Assembly (NCBI GenBank): GCA_011009095.1
Contig: VTPC01003716.1
Span: forward strand, 26,858-90,857
DNA: 64,000 bases
Direction of reading: 5' to 3'
Source: Ignelater luminosus
Lineage: Eukaryota; Arthropoda; Insecta; Coleoptera; Elateridae
Under the pieces are notes generated by a model. The model was not told the origin of the DNA and did no database searches. It saw only the letters and a program-made list of their open reading frames with translations. Each line of letters starts with the position of its first letter. The stretch's first letter is position 1. The position numbers were made by a program, and so were the translations under genes. Of this stretch, positions 10,749 through 23,539 are shown in pieces.

Positions 10749-11645
10749 CGAGGTGTGTGAGAAAAGTAATGAGACTGGCAACACTGCGGTAGATCTGGCA
10801 ACGTTGTGTCTACCGGCCTGTGCTAAACCGGTTTGTTTATCGCTTCCACTTCCTCAGTCCGAGTTACAACTCCGTACAACTAACACATTATTTTTGACAG
10901 CGCCATTAGTGAAGTTGTGTTTTTGTTGTGTGTTACAGAAATGGAGCATCGGAATTTAGAGCAACGTTATGCAATAAAGTTTTGTGTTAAACTTGATGAA
11001 TCCGCGAGTGTGACTTTTGAAAAGTTGAAACAGGTCTATGGGGAACAGTGCTTAGCAAGAGCACAAGTTTTCCGCTGGCACAAATCATTTTTGGACGGCC
11101 GAGAACACGTTGAAGATGAACCTCGCTCAGGGAGACCTTCAACTTCAAAATTGACAAAAACGTTGAACGTGTGAGGGCTCTTGTGAGATCAGACCGTCGT
11201 TTAACAATAAGGATGATGAGTGAACAGTTAAATTTAAACAGTTTCACCGTGCATAAAATTTTGACAGACATCATGACAATGCTCCGTGTCACACAGCAAT
11301 TTCCATCAGTGAATTTTTGACCTCAAAACGCATTATTGTTGTTCCTCATCCCGCCTAATCACCTGATTTGAGTCCTTGTGACTTTTTCCTTTTCCCGAAA
11401 TTGAAACATGTCCTAAAAGGACGTCATTTTGGAACTCTGGAGAACATTCAAGAGACTGTGACCGACCAGTTAAAAGCCATACCAGTTGAAGACTTCCAGC
11501 GCTGCTACCAAGCGTGGGAACAACGACTCCGCCGGTGTATAGCTGCCCAAGGGAACTACTTTGAAGGGGATAACATTGTTGTTTGAAAAAAATAAAAACT
11601 TTGGTTAATATGAAATCAGTCTCATTACTTTTCTCACATACCTCG
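10749..11645 (+). mobile_element. Mariner element, internally deleted (897 bp)
   Basis: Terminal inverted repeats begin CGAGGTGTGTGAGAAAAGTA on the left and CGAGGTATGTGAGAAAAGTA on the right. The element is flanked by TA at 10747-10748 and 11646-11647, the mariner target duplication. It matches the element at 18947-20257 over both ends but lacks about 414 bp of the transposase middle; the junction is near 11268-11275. The ends are intact, so it could once have been mobilised in trans by a full-length relative. Confidence 0.93.
10941..11586 (+). pseudogene. Mariner transposase, frameshifted and internally deleted
   Basis: It starts MEHRNLEQRYAIKFCVKLDE, the helix-turn-helix DNA-binding N terminus. 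DGREHVEDEPRSGRPSTSK, with the GRP linker, follows. A one-base deletion after STSK (near 11148) shifts the frame and ends the protein at 11174. After the DNA-binding part, about 414 bp are missing, including the first catalytic aspartate. The remainder resumes at the HDNAPCHTA block with the second aspartate and reads to FEGDNIVV and the stop at 11584-11586. A stop lies inside the PPYSPD motif near 11356. The copy cannot make transposase. Confidence 0.9.
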
Positions 11646-11647
11646 TA

Positions 11648-14140
11648 TAACAAGCACAGCATGCCGTTATCATTTGTCTAATTAAAGCATATTTAGTGCA
11701 GATGTTACTATTATTCTAATCTAGTTTAATCGAGTGTAGGAGACCACAATCAGATGATGACCTTAGAAAACAGAAATCGTAGGTTTCATTTATATCACAA
11801 CAATATTAAGACAATCATGTAAATTCTTTAGTTTATTACCTAAAATACATTACTTTGTGTGGCAAAGAAAAATTACTTTGGATACAACAATACAATATTT
11901 AAAGCAAAATCAAATAACTCTTGTGACTTTTTCTTTTAAAACATACTTAGTTCTATGCTTTAGTGCATGAAACTATCGATTTTCTATTTGTAACTTTGAT
12001 TACTCAATGTTCACATTTATTTAATAAAAATACTGAATTTCTGTATGTATTTAGAATGCATAATACATGAAAATTATTCTATGTCGTAAGTCTACATTTG
12101 TTAATTGTTTTCTTATAGTTTAACTTGTAGTGTTTATTTTTTCTCGTAAGTAGACTAAGGGATGATGTAATTGTCTTGGTTTACTTTCAAGAGAGTCATT
12201 AATTGCATGAAAAAAGGACATTAAGGCATAATTTTCAACTCGATAGTTAATCATATCCTATCAAAGAACTTCGCTGCAATCAACGAATAGAATGAAGCAG
12301 TTTCGATTTAAAAATTAATAAACAGAGTCTTGAGAGTAGCTAAAAGAAAAAAATTTTTAATTTACCAAAAGTGATAAAATTCAATTAAGATTAGATAGCT
12401 CGACACACAGAATAGATAAATGCAAAGAAATGCAGAATGATTTATTAATGTGTAGGAAATGATATGTTACGTTAGCATCAAGACCTGAATTATTTGCTAA
12501 TTATGGCTATAAGGCAAAGATGGTTCAAGATAACTTTTTGCCACAATCGATCGGTTTTAATCTAGAAATGTTTTGTTTCAGCCAGAAGCAGAAAAAAGAC
12601 TAGATAACAACTTAAAATGTCAATTAATAAAAAGAATGAATTAAATCTGTCACAGTTTTATATTTACTAATAAGAGATAAAAAAAAAGTGAATCAAATAC
12701 AGGATGTGTCTCTAGATATCTTACATGACATCCTAGGTGGTATGAGAGATCTTTTTAATATAAGAATGTACTAATTTATTTGCAAAATTCAGTAATAAAT
12801 GCCAACAAATATTGAATTTTATAGAAAAGATTAGACTGAAATAGCCATTAATGATGGGAGACCACCTGCGTTAATAGCACAAGGAACGATTTTACGATTT
12901 CACGTTTATTTCCAGTAAATTAGGCAATATTTGAATAATTTGCTGTCAACATAAATCACCCGACACAAAAACGAAGAAGAAACAAAAGTATATCCTCTAT
13001 TATGTACGATTTCTACAAAAAAAGAATTTTAATTGACCTTTTACATTGAGTATGTAGAAGCAGTTCAAATGCAAATTAAGTTTTTTTTGGCATATACCCA
13101 CTCAAGAGATAAGACTACAAATCAAAGAAAATTTTCTAAAACAAATTTAGCATTTCTTTTACAGAATTAGTAAATACTATTGGTAGTATTCAACGCCTTC
13201 ATATAATTATCACCACCAAATTAAGTTTAAAATCAATCATTCTATATACAAATTGTTTAATTAGTACTACTAAGGGTAGGATAAAATGACTAAATATTAA
13301 GCGCCGAATGGAGAAAGTTACAAAAAAAACACTTTCATCTGTCAAAAATAAAATTCACTTTGAATAACAATAATAAACTTTCATGGTTCAATTATTAGTA
13401 TGAGAATGAAAAAAATAGCTCAGTCATCGTAAAGGAAACCGGATGAACAATAATAAATTTTATTATTCTAGAAATAATCCGGCAAAAACTATGATTATGG
13501 CGGTTACACAAAACAAATGTATCAACTTAACTAAGAGGATAGGAAACAATGCACTTCCCTTCATAAATTTTCTCCCTTTCCAATAATAAATAATTTCTTA
13601 CATAAAAATACAGTTACATCTGAAACTTATTCTTCTTCCTTTTACGATAATAATCTGCAAATAGTTTTCTTTAGTTTGTTTATATGTAGGCTACAAAAAT
13701 GATTAAGCAATATCACTCTTCTTATTATTTTCAGATACAATTTGCCAAGAGTGCAAATTAAACTAGGACTGCTAATAAATAATAAAGTATCTATAATTTA
13801 TATTTTCTTCTGTAGCATAACAAATACCTTTAAGGTGAGTTGACATTTGTAATTTATATAGCAACAATTATAAATACCCCTCATACAGGATTGTTATAAT
13901 CTGTTAAACAATTAGTGTGATGTTATATGATTTTATTTACTATTTGCAATGTTAATAGATTCCGTGTCGTTTGCATATTAACAGAAGATATAACCAGACT
14001 TCCAAGTTTCAATCACAAATACACCAAATATCTCAATTAATTGTGACCATGTAACTTCTTTATCCCAGTAAAGCGACTCTTCTGGGATCGAGCGCTATTA
14101 TCGCACAACTTGTGGCGGGAATATCATCTTTAGTTTCATC
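11648..14140. other. AT-rich stretch, nothing recognised
   Basis: About 2.5 kb of very AT-rich sequence between two mariner insertions. It contains short A and T runs but no recognisable coding block, paired terminal repeats or tandem array. Confidence 0.5.
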
Positions 14141-14142
14141 TA

Positions 14143-15430
14143 CGTGGGTGGTCTGAAAAGTTTCCGACCTCAACGTGAAGATGGCAGCACTCGTAAATAA
14201 AAGCTACTGAATTTCGTTGTTCATCTGTTGACAGTTACTCATCAAAGTTTCAGCCATTTTTGACGGGCAGTTTTTATGTAACAGTCGTTTGAGTGAGTTT
14301 TTTTGTGAAAATGAACAAAATCGAGTATCGAGCTGTCATTAAATATTTGTTTTTGAAAGGCAATACGCCTTCGCAAATAAAAGATGAGTTGGATTCTGTG
14401 TATGGGGACTCTGCACCATCATTTACCACAGTGAAATTTTGGGCTGCTGAATCTAAACGTGGCCGTAGGAGCTTGGGAGACGATGAACGTTCGGGACGTC
14501 CAAAAACTGCAACTACCGACCAAAATATCGCCAAAGTTCACCAAGTGGTGCTAGACGACCGCCGAATTAAAGTGAGAGAGATAGCAGAGGTTATGAACAT
14601 CTCAAAAGAACGTGTTTGTCACATATTAAATCAACATTTAGGCATGAGAAAGCTGTCCGCGCGTTGGGTGCCGCGTTTGCCCACGTTAGACAAAAAACGT
14701 GTTCGAATGAATATTTCCAACGCTCTTTTGGCGCAGTTTAGGCGAAATAAATCCGAGTTTTGGCGCCGATTAATTACTGTAGATGAAACTTGGATACACC
14801 ATTATACGCCCGAAACAAAAATACAGTCCAAACAGTGGACTGCAAAGGGGGAACCGGCTCCAAAAAAAGCAAAAACTGTTTTTTCGGCTGGGAAAGTGAT
14901 GGCGACTGTTTTTTGGGATAGTCATGGAGTTATTTTAATCGATTATCTTCAAAAAGGAAAAACCATTACAGGAGCATACTATGCATCATTACTTGACAAG
15001 CTGATGGCAGAATTTGCGAAAAAACGGCCACATTTGCAGAAAAAGAAAATCCTGTTTCACCAAGACAACGCACCGCACCGTCTCACACCTCAGCGGTTGC
15101 CATGGCGAAAATCCACGAATTACGGTTTGAACTGCTTGACCATCCACCTTACTCACCAGATCTAGCCCCAAGCGACTTCTTTTTGTTCCCTCATCTAAAA
15201 ATTGCGCTCGGAGGACAAATATTTTCGTCAAATGAAGAGGCAATCATCTTCGTGAACAATTATTTTGCAGAGAAAAATGCCGAGTACTATTTGGACGGGT
15301 TACAGAGATGGGAGCATCGCTGGGAGAAGTGTGTAGAGTTACAAGGAGACTATGTTGAAAAATAAAAAAAAAATTTCAGAAAAAATGTCTTGTATCTTTG
15401 TTAGGTCGGAAACTTTTCAGACCACCCTCG
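14143..15430 (+). mobile_element. Mariner element of a second lineage, full length (1288 bp)
   Basis: Left end CGTGGGTGGTCTGAAAAGTT and right end (reverse complement) CGAGGGTGGTCTGAAAAGTT form inverted repeats of about 30 bp. TA flanks the element at 14141-14142 and 15431-15432. Terminal repeats and transposase differ from those of the elements at 10749 and 18947, so this is a separate mariner lineage. Length and layout are those of a complete element; only the transposase frame is broken. Confidence 0.93.
14311..15365 (+). pseudogene. Mariner transposase (DD34D) with one frameshift
   Basis: The preferred start is the ATG at 14311 (MNKIEYRAVIKYLFLKGN). The N-terminal helix-turn-helix region is followed by SGRPKTATTD and the RWVPRL motif at residues 118-123. 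The first catalytic D is residue 158 (TVDETWIHHY) and the second is residue 252 (HQDNAP). Just after HQDNAP, near 15076-15085, a short net insertion of about 5 bp relative to family expectation shifts the frame. The first reading then ends at about 15165. The correct continuation is open from 15102 to the stop at 15365 and contains HPPYSPDLAPSDFFLFPHLK with the third D. Spacing across the lesion fits DD34D. No other disruption is visible, so inactivation looks fairly recent. Confidence 0.92.
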
Positions 15431-15432
15431 TA

Positions 15433-17064
15433 CATCTACAAGTTAAAGACACATACATTCACAATGGGCCAATCGTACTCCCATTAGTGACAGAAACCAT
15501 AAAAGATTGCACTGGCAGCAATTAAGATGACAGCGATCAGTTACAGAATACACAATCCTACCTTCATAAGTAAAATAAGAAGTTTCCCAAAAAACGACAG
15601 CTGGGAATTGAAGAGACTAAGACTGAGAAACAGAAGAAGCTAGAAGAATTGGGGACGAGAAGAAATCCAAAGGTAAAAAAGGAAAAATCAAGACTTGAAA
15701 ACAAAAATATGGTTAAGATGGCTGCGACTGTCAACACCCACCTGAAGAGCTGAGTAGCTGCTTAACGGACAAATCAGGCTCAGAAAGCGTCCATAAAAGA
15801 GATCAGAGAATGCAAGCCTGATACGAGATCAAAGTTCATAAAAAACTACCCGCATGTGGGTGTACTGTTTACAACTTCTGTCAATAAATAATCAAAAACT
15901 GTCCGTTGGAGAAACTAGTAGAGACTACTACTATTCTGAATGAGCTAAGTAAGCTTACAATGGTTTTGTCCAACTAACATTCAAGATAACCAAAAAGTTC
16001 AAAATCAAAGATGCCGAAGGCAATACAGATAAACTTCTCCCCTATGCAAATAGTATCAGGCTTTAAAAGCCAAACGTATGATAATATAAAATTCCAACTC
16101 AAAAAGCAGATGCTGTAAATTCATAAACAATGAATTATATGCGGCACTAAAGCTATGATATCAAGAGGCGCAAATCTAGAGGGTTTATCTGCAATATAAG
16201 TCGCCCAGTTCACTTTCATCCAAAAAAGTATTGCAGACATTTAAACTTCCAACTTGTTACAGGAACTTGACGCTAATGCTCACTGGCAAAGCAGTAACAA
16301 TTATTCCAATAGTCAAGACTTAGACATGAAGTAATTGTGATTTGCAGGCTAAATTTTGCCAAGAGCACAAAAAACCTTAGTTACACCCTTGGTTATCAAT
16401 TATATTAAAAAACATACTGAAGTTTAGGAAATTTATTTTGATGAGTTTAAATATGAGTTTGATTAACTTTCAAAAGTAACTTTCTGAAAAGTAACTCAAA
16501 CCTACAGAGATAAGTACTCACCTTCCAAGCAAGTGCTCTAGTATCAATCTTCTATAATTATGACGAATGTTTCAAATTTTGTTTTTGTCTCCTTCTTTCT
16601 CCATTCATGGTTGTGCATATTTCATTACCATTACAAGAACATATCCGGTACGCCAACAGCAATATACCAGAAAAGGTTACAAGAGAAACTGAGCTAATCA
16701 AAGCACAGGGTATTACATAATGATAATTTGATTATGCATTCTCTTATAAACCTTAAACTTTGAAATTCCAAATACAGCTACTGAATCAGTTCCTCTATAT
16801 AGTTTTGATTCAGCACAACTTACTCTGTCAGTTTAATTTACTCACGAGCTTCACTTTATGTTCAGTATATCCTCATGAAATTATGAACCCATCCACTTGA
16901 ATTACTTGTTACTCACCTGCTTTGGTTAGCAAAGAGCCATAGTAAACTATCCAAGCCAAATTTTAACATTTTCTTCTTTTTGGCCGCAACTTTTAAAAAA
17001 TCGTTTAAATTGAAATTGAATAAGTTACTTAAGCAGCTCGCACAGAAAAGTAAATTTATGATGC
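15433..17064. other. No gene recognised
   Basis: AT-rich. A slightly GC-richer patch at about 15530-15800 encodes short lysine/glutamate-rich runs in the plus frames, possibly LINE ORF1 debris, but nothing diagnostic. Confidence 0.4.
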
Positions 17065-17069
17065 TGGCG

Positions 17070-17759
17070 CACAGTGGTCTGAGCCGAACATTTAGGGGGA
17101 CAAAAGTCAAAGAAGCAAGTAGAATTAGTGATGGTTGGTGTGTAACGGTAATTTGAGTCCCTGATTACGAATCCGTCACAGGAATTGACAAATTCAAAAT
17201 GGCGGACATGACATTAAAAAAATAACAGATTTTTCACTTAATTGAGTGTACATGATATTTTTAGATAGCTGCTTTCAGATTATAAGTGTAGAGTAAAAAA
17301 AAATGGAAAAACAAATATGGCGCACATAATTGCAAAACTTATTTTATTTACTCAATAAAGACCTAGGAAAGTATAGGCAAATGAAACTGCACAATTTTTA
17401 GATTTTTATGTGCACTTTTAGGTACTATAGACATTATTCCATAACTAAGCCTAAGAAATTGATGCGAGACCTTAAAACATATATGATGCAAAAAATAATG
17501 AATAATTATGACTTTATATTAAAATTGCACAGTTACTATTCATAAAAATAAGTATATGTGCACAATTACAGAGTTAACAGAGCCTATCAATGCCATGACT
17601 GCTACTGATGACAAACGAAAACACACTGGAAGCGTTCAGAACAGTTTTGTGTTTTTCGAGTCTTATATTTCATAACAGCGTTTTTATGCACCAATCATCA
17701 CTCATTTTACTTATGTTTTTGACTTTTGTCCTCCTAGATATTCGGCTCGGACCACTGTG
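17070..17759. mobile_element. Transib-like non-autonomous element with RSS-like ends (690 bp)
   Basis: About 45-bp terminal inverted repeats match at roughly 40 positions. Each end is heptamer CACAGTG, a spacer of exactly 23 bp, then ACAAAAGTC: left 17070-17076, 17077-17099 and 17100-17108; right, on the other strand, 17759-17753, 17752-17730 and 17729-17721. Flanking 5-mers are TGGCG (17065-17069) and CGGCG (17760-17764), a GC-rich target duplication differing by one C-to-T change. Transib transposons are known for CACWRTG ends, RSS-like spacing and CGNCG-type 5-bp duplications. The interior has no transposase, so movement would need a transposase from elsewhere. Family assignment is inference from the ends alone. 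Confidence 0.72.
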
Positions 17760-17764
17760 CGGCG

Positions 17765-18944
17765 TTTGGATCAAAAAAACTTTGGCATATTTTTTGGGTA
17801 ATGAATGTTACCAGTTTTGAATTTTTTGATTTACTTATTTTATTTTAGGGTTCAGCCTGGATTCTTATTTTTTATCATTATAGTCTTTCCATAGAGATAA
17901 TTCGTAAAAGGAAGATAATGTATTTCTTGAACGACTTTTGATGCTCGTAATTTTGAAGAAATTGATGCTCTAGAAGGACAACTCCGACTAAAATGCCTAT
18001 TGTATATTATGGAAAGTAAACTGTCTTTCGCAGATATGTATGTGCGGTTTTTGACAGAGTCAACTGTGGCTTCCAATATGGATCTCTGATACTTTTTATA
18101 GCTGTTGGTCTACAGCAGCTTAATAGCACTTAATACTTTTAACTAATAAGAATATTAAAACAGCAACATATTAGCTGGCATTATTATTACGACCGGCCCT
18201 GTAGGTGATTTTGGTATAGTTTGATGGTTCTAGCAATGAGAGGAAACGATTAATCAAAGGTTGGTATTCAGAAACAGTTATAGTAACTGCCAATGCATAA
18301 CCAGATATTAGAGGCTTACTCTTAACTAACATTAGACTTTTTCGGAATATCATTAATAACTTTTGTTAGATCAATTCTATCTAATTCGATTTAGTGCCAG
18401 TTCACGCGTTTGTCTGAAGATTTATTTGTACGTCAAATATGGTAAAGGGAGCTTTATCAAGAGTGTAGAACTAATAAAAATCTTGACATGACAATAGAAC
18501 GAAATAGGGAAAAGTCTGACTTTAAATAAAAATTTTTGCACTTAGCAGTTGTAAGTATAATCCTAAGCGTGAAATATTTTATCTGCAATTTCATTTAGAT
18601 CATAGACAATAAAAAAAAGTTTTTGAGTACTGGGAAGATTGAGAGCGGTGCTTTGTTCAAAGCTTTTCTCTTCAAGGCATATATTTTGCAGAACTTTCAT
18701 AATGTTTGAGATTATTCCGTTAAAAAGGCTAAAATCTTCAAAACTGGTGTTCAAATTACAATCATAGCAAAACTTTAATTATATAAGAATATAGTCATGT
18801 GTCTACTAAACTAACACAAACCTCAGGTTTGACATAGTTGTTAAGAGAGTTAATCTAAGTCTGCATTTAGCTCACTTGGGAATTAATCTTTGTTTATGAC
18901 ACACCTGAAGAGTATTGTATTGAGAAACTACAGGAATTAACACA
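17765..18944. other. No gene recognised
   Basis: AT-rich. Minus-strand frames of 74, 60 and 63 codons occur at 17852-18076, 18171-18353 and 18563-18754, but none has a known motif and all are of chance length. Confidence 0.45.
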
Positions 18945-18946
18945 TA

Positions 18947-20257
18947 CGAGGTATGTGAGAAAAGTAATGAGACTGATTTCATACTAACCAAAGTTTTTAT
19001 TTGTTTCAAACAACAATGTTATCCCCTTCAAAGTAGTTCCCTTGGGTAGCTATACACCGGCGGAGTCGTTGTTCCCACTCTTGGTAGCAGCGCTGGAAGT
19101 CTTCAACTGGTATGGCTTCTAACTGGTCGGTCACAGTCTTTTGAATGTTCTCCAGAGTTCCAAAATGACGTCCTTTTAGAACATGTTTTAATTTCGGGAA
19201 AAGGAAAAAGTCACAAGGACTCATATCAGGTGAATAGGGGGGATGAAGAACAACAGTAATGCGTTTTGAGGTCAAAAATTCACTGATGGAAATTGCTGTG
19301 TGACACGGAGCATTGTCATGATGAAGCATCCACTTGTCTGCAATGTCTGGTCTCACACGAATCACTCTTTTCCTGAGCTCTTCAAGGACACTTTTATAAA
19401 ACACTTTGTTGACAGTTTGTCCTGGTGGAACAAATTATTTGTGCACGATACCCTTACTGTCAAAAAAACAAATCAGCATGGTCTTGATCTTTGATTTGCT
19501 CATTCGACATTTCTTCGGCCGAGGAGATGACGGAGTGTGCCACTCTTCGCTTTGCCGCTTTGTTTCAGGATCGTACTCAAATATCCAGGATTCATCACCT
19601 GTGGTCATACAATTGAAGAATTCTTGGTCATTGGCAATCCACTCAAGAAGATCAACGCACACGTTTTTTCGAATGTTCTTCTGTTCAGTTGTGAGGTTTT
19701 TCGGCATCATTTTGGCACAAATCTTTCGCATGTTCAAATTGTCTGTCAAAATTTGATGCACGGTGAAAGTGTTTAAATTTAACTGTTCACTCATCATCCT
19801 TATTGTTAAACGACGGTCTGATCTCACAAGAGTCCTCACACGTTCAACGTTTTCGTCAGTTTTTGAAGTTGAAGGTCTCCCTGAGCGAGGTTCATCTTCA
19901 ACGTGTTCTCGGCCGTCCAAAAATGATTTGTGCCAGCGGAAAACATGTGCTCTTGATAAGCACTGTTCCCCATAGACCTGTTTCAACTTTTCAAAAGTCA
20001 CACTCGCGGATTCACCAAGTTTAACACAAAACTTTATTGCATGACGTTGCTCTAAATTCCGATGCTCCATTTCTGTAACACACAACAAAAACACAACTGA
20101 TGGCGCTGTCAAAAATAATGTGTTAGCTGTACGGAGTTGTAACTCGGACTGAGGAAGTGGAAGCGATAAACAAACCGGTTTAGCACAGGCCGGTAGACAC
20201 AACGTTGCCAGATCTACCGCAGTGTTGCCAGTCTCATTACTTTTCTCACACACCTCG
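18947..20257 (-). mobile_element. Mariner element, full length (1311 bp), minus strand
   Basis: Terminal repeats CGAGGTATGTGAGAAAAGTA (left) and CGAGGTGTGTGAGAAAAGTA (right, reverse complement) are flanked by TA at 18945-18946 and 20258-20259. This is the full-length relative of the deleted copy at 10749-11645; orientation is opposite. The transposase on the minus strand is complete apart from one stop codon, so this insertion looks young. Confidence 0.94.
19006..20070 (-). pseudogene. Mariner transposase (DD34D) with a single nonsense codon
   Basis: The start at 20070 (MEHRNLEQRHAIKFCVKLGE) matches the family N terminus. The upstream in-frame extension only translates the 5' UTR and terminal repeat. 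Over 354 codons it has the helix-turn-helix region, DGREHVEDEPRSGRPSTSK (residues 52-70), the first catalytic D at residue 159 (TTGDESWIFEYDPET), HHDNAPCHTA with the second D, and PPYSPDMSPCDFFLFPKLK with the third. The 34 residues between the last two aspartates give DD34D. The only break is a TAA at 19435-19437 (codon 212), between GIVHK and FVPPGQTVN. I see no frameshift or deletion. Confidence 0.93.
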
Positions 20258-20259
20258 TA

Positions 20260-23200
20260 TTCGTGCAATTCATATATCGTAGAAGAGCAAACTAATCAAT
20301 AGCTTGATCTCAAAAGAAGAATATGGAACAGTTCATTACGCAACTTTTTTATTTTTCTATTGATGATCCTGAAAATGTCTTTTTCTTTAGCTGCGATTCT
20401 GACTAACCTTAATTTGCTTTGTGTAACTCACAATTACATACAATTGGGATTTTTATCATATACCTACCGTTTCAGAAGTTGCTGTACAATAGGAGTAGAC
20501 AATCTCATATCTCAAAGATCGAACGTCAAAACTAATTTCTTTAATTAAATTTCCGTTTAAAAGTTAGCTTTTACTGGATAATGCTCTCCATTGTTACACA
20601 GCTATGTGATGATTTGGAAAGTCTATGCAGTTCGAAACCGAAATGTTATATAACCAATACTTTTCACTTTGATCATGTATCTGCCAATTCTCCTGTTGGT
20701 CTGTTAGTATGTCGGAAGGTAGGTTATTGAATTGACTATGTTAACAAACATGGACTTTCAAAAGAGGCAATAATTTTATCGATTTCCATATAATCTTCTA
20801 AAATTTAATTAATAATTAAATTTGTCTTGGCATTTTTATACTCTTATTTCTTAACTGATCATTGGAATTTACAATCTCATTAGCATGCACTATTCAATAG
20901 CCTGTGACCTACATTGATTAATTTATCCTTATTATTAAAAAATGCATTTTATAACTTTCTTCTTCATTTTTAACTAATAGGACTTGTTATTTTTGTTTTA
21001 GTTTATGTTAGTTTACCTTTTATTGAATATTTAATTGCTAAAGTATCAAAGGTTTCTACAATCTTTTAAAAGTCTCTTTTACGTCATTGGCGATGGAGAA
21101 AAAACATATTTTTATAAAGTATGTTCCAGGAACTTGAACAAATGTAACCTTGATATTTCTGGAGCATTTTAATTGTGAAACGAGAATACGATCATTGCAA
21201 TTTCTCTGATGATGTGCAAATAAGTGGTCGACCAGTCGTCCCAACCGACATTATTAATAGGGAGAAAAAAATGCGATCAAGAAGAAGGCGCCTTTTTATA
21301 AAGAGTATAATATAAATTACATTCCATCAACAAAACGTCACTACTTTTTAATCTGGATTTCCTATTAACACACTTTTTAGAGTAGTTACTGTCTGTTCAA
21401 CGTGAACTCATTGAGAAGGCGCCAGTTGGTGCTTCTTCATGTTACCGTTATTAATATTTTCCATATTTCAACAGTTTTCTATACATTTTCATATTTCAAT
21501 TAAAATAGATGAGCTAGAACTATTCAGAAAATAAAATTGTTTTATATAACTCTGCTGCTCTTCATGATCCGCTTACAACTTTATTTAGCGGTCTCGAACA
21601 CCGGTTTGGTCCAATATTTATATATATGTATACATGCATTCTGGTTTGCAATCTCCGTGTCCTTGAGAAGGTTACTGCCTTGTCCCAACCTCTGCTACGT
21701 AAGACTCTTATAAATCACATTGCAATATCGACGCCTCCGGTTTACCTTTGCAGTTTTGCACAGGCCACAACCAGATCTGCAATTTTAAATAGCTCATTTT
21801 ATATTTCCCTATCGTTTTATTGGCGATATTATACCGGGGTTTATAAGTGAGGTCAAAAAACCATAATCTATCAATATTTACATTCTTTTGTTATCTTAAT
21901 GGTTTTAGATTTTTCTAAAAATATTATTTGCGTTTATTTTTAAATACAACTATGCATTTTGAAAAATCACCATTGTTAATATAAACAGTTGTAGGTGGAT
22001 TGAGACAAATTGATTTTTTTGTCTTATACCTATTGTTAAAAACATTTTTAGGTTTTTGTAATGTTTGAATAATAAATAGGAAGATTAAATCTAATTTGAT
22101 GTACCTTTATGTAAAACAAGTTTTAGGAGAAAAGGCAAATACATAAATAAAGACTTTATACAAATTCTGTTTATTGTTACTTTGTTAGATGAATGAGAGC
22201 AAATTGGATGAACAAGATCAATGACCTCTAATACTTTGGAATTTCCAAATCGATTAAGGTAATTTTCCATTGCATAATGCAGTGGTTTTGTAATAAAGTT
22301 TAAGAAAATGAGAAATAATAGAAATTCGATTAAGTAATAAAAAGGAAATCGAAGGTAGCAAAATTACCAAAAAATTAGTCTTGCAATATTTCTTATTTAT
22401 AAATATCTCTCAACAGACACCTCTGTATTAAAGAACACTTTTCCAAGTCCCAAAACGTTGATTCATGAGTTTTTACCTCTTTGTACCTCTGACTGCAGAC
22501 ATTGTCCGTAATGGAGAGGTTTCACCGTACAATAATTGTTTCGTTCTCATACCATACAAGATGAGCATTTAATCAAGAACAGCTCCAAGAAACTAGCTTT
22601 AAAATCCCACTTATTAACGGAATTTAATGTTACTAAATTTACTTAAAAGTTTTAGAATTTTCTTTGTAGGAACCCTCATTGGATTACATGTACTTTAATA
22701 GGAAAATCTAAAGAGCTTGTAAGAATGACCAGCACTTTAGAGGGTGCTGATAGGAGAAAGAATTCAATTAAAAATCTTACCAAAGTTACTAATCGGCTTA
22801 TCGCCGCAAGAGTGTGTTAAACTCAATTAAAGTTTTAAAATCACAAATTTAAAGAAGTCTTTTTCCCTTCTCTTAACTTGCGGGTCAAGTTTTCTCTCTT
22901 ATAGCAAAAACTATATCTTTCAATGGAAACAACAAATATAAAATTTGATATAAGCAATCCGTTTGACATGCATCATAAAGAAGGAATTTACTACTTGAAC
23001 GTATTAGTCTTCTTAAATCTATTAGCTCGTTTAAAGGTCATCAGAGTTAGATAGAATTCAAATGTTCAATTGGACTATTTTATTAGTAATAATTTCCTGA
23101 AAAATTAACATCGTATTCTAGACAGAAGACAGACTTGTAAAGAAAAGATTTATCTGCCTGCAGTTTGCAGCATTAAAAATTCACATTTCAAACATTCATA

Positions 23201-23500
23201 TCGACGAATTTTTTGTTTTTTTTTGTCAGAAAAGAATAAAAGTTCAGTTTTCTTCTTTTACTATCGTCCTTGTATTGCTTCTAGTTTTCTTCTGGAAGAG
23301 AGACCATATATTTGCAGTAAGTAGGTAACTAGAAAGTTAAGGTTGGTTTTAAAACCAAGTGGCAGTAATCACAGAAATTTCGAAACCTTGCAAACAGGTC
23401 TTCTTAGGCCCTTTTTATTAATTCATTGGCGCTCGCTATTCTTTCATAACATCTACTGTCACTTACAAAAGCCTTTTGACTAATGTGTCAGACTCTTATA
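20260..23500. other. AT-rich stretch, nothing recognised
   Basis: About 3.2 kb with no domain that I can identify. Open frames of 62-74 codons at 20360, 21056 (minus) and 21626 carry no motif and are of chance length. Confidence 0.45.
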
Positions 23501-23539
23501 TTAAAGTGAGAATATCGTCCCAAACACGTTGCTTTGACA

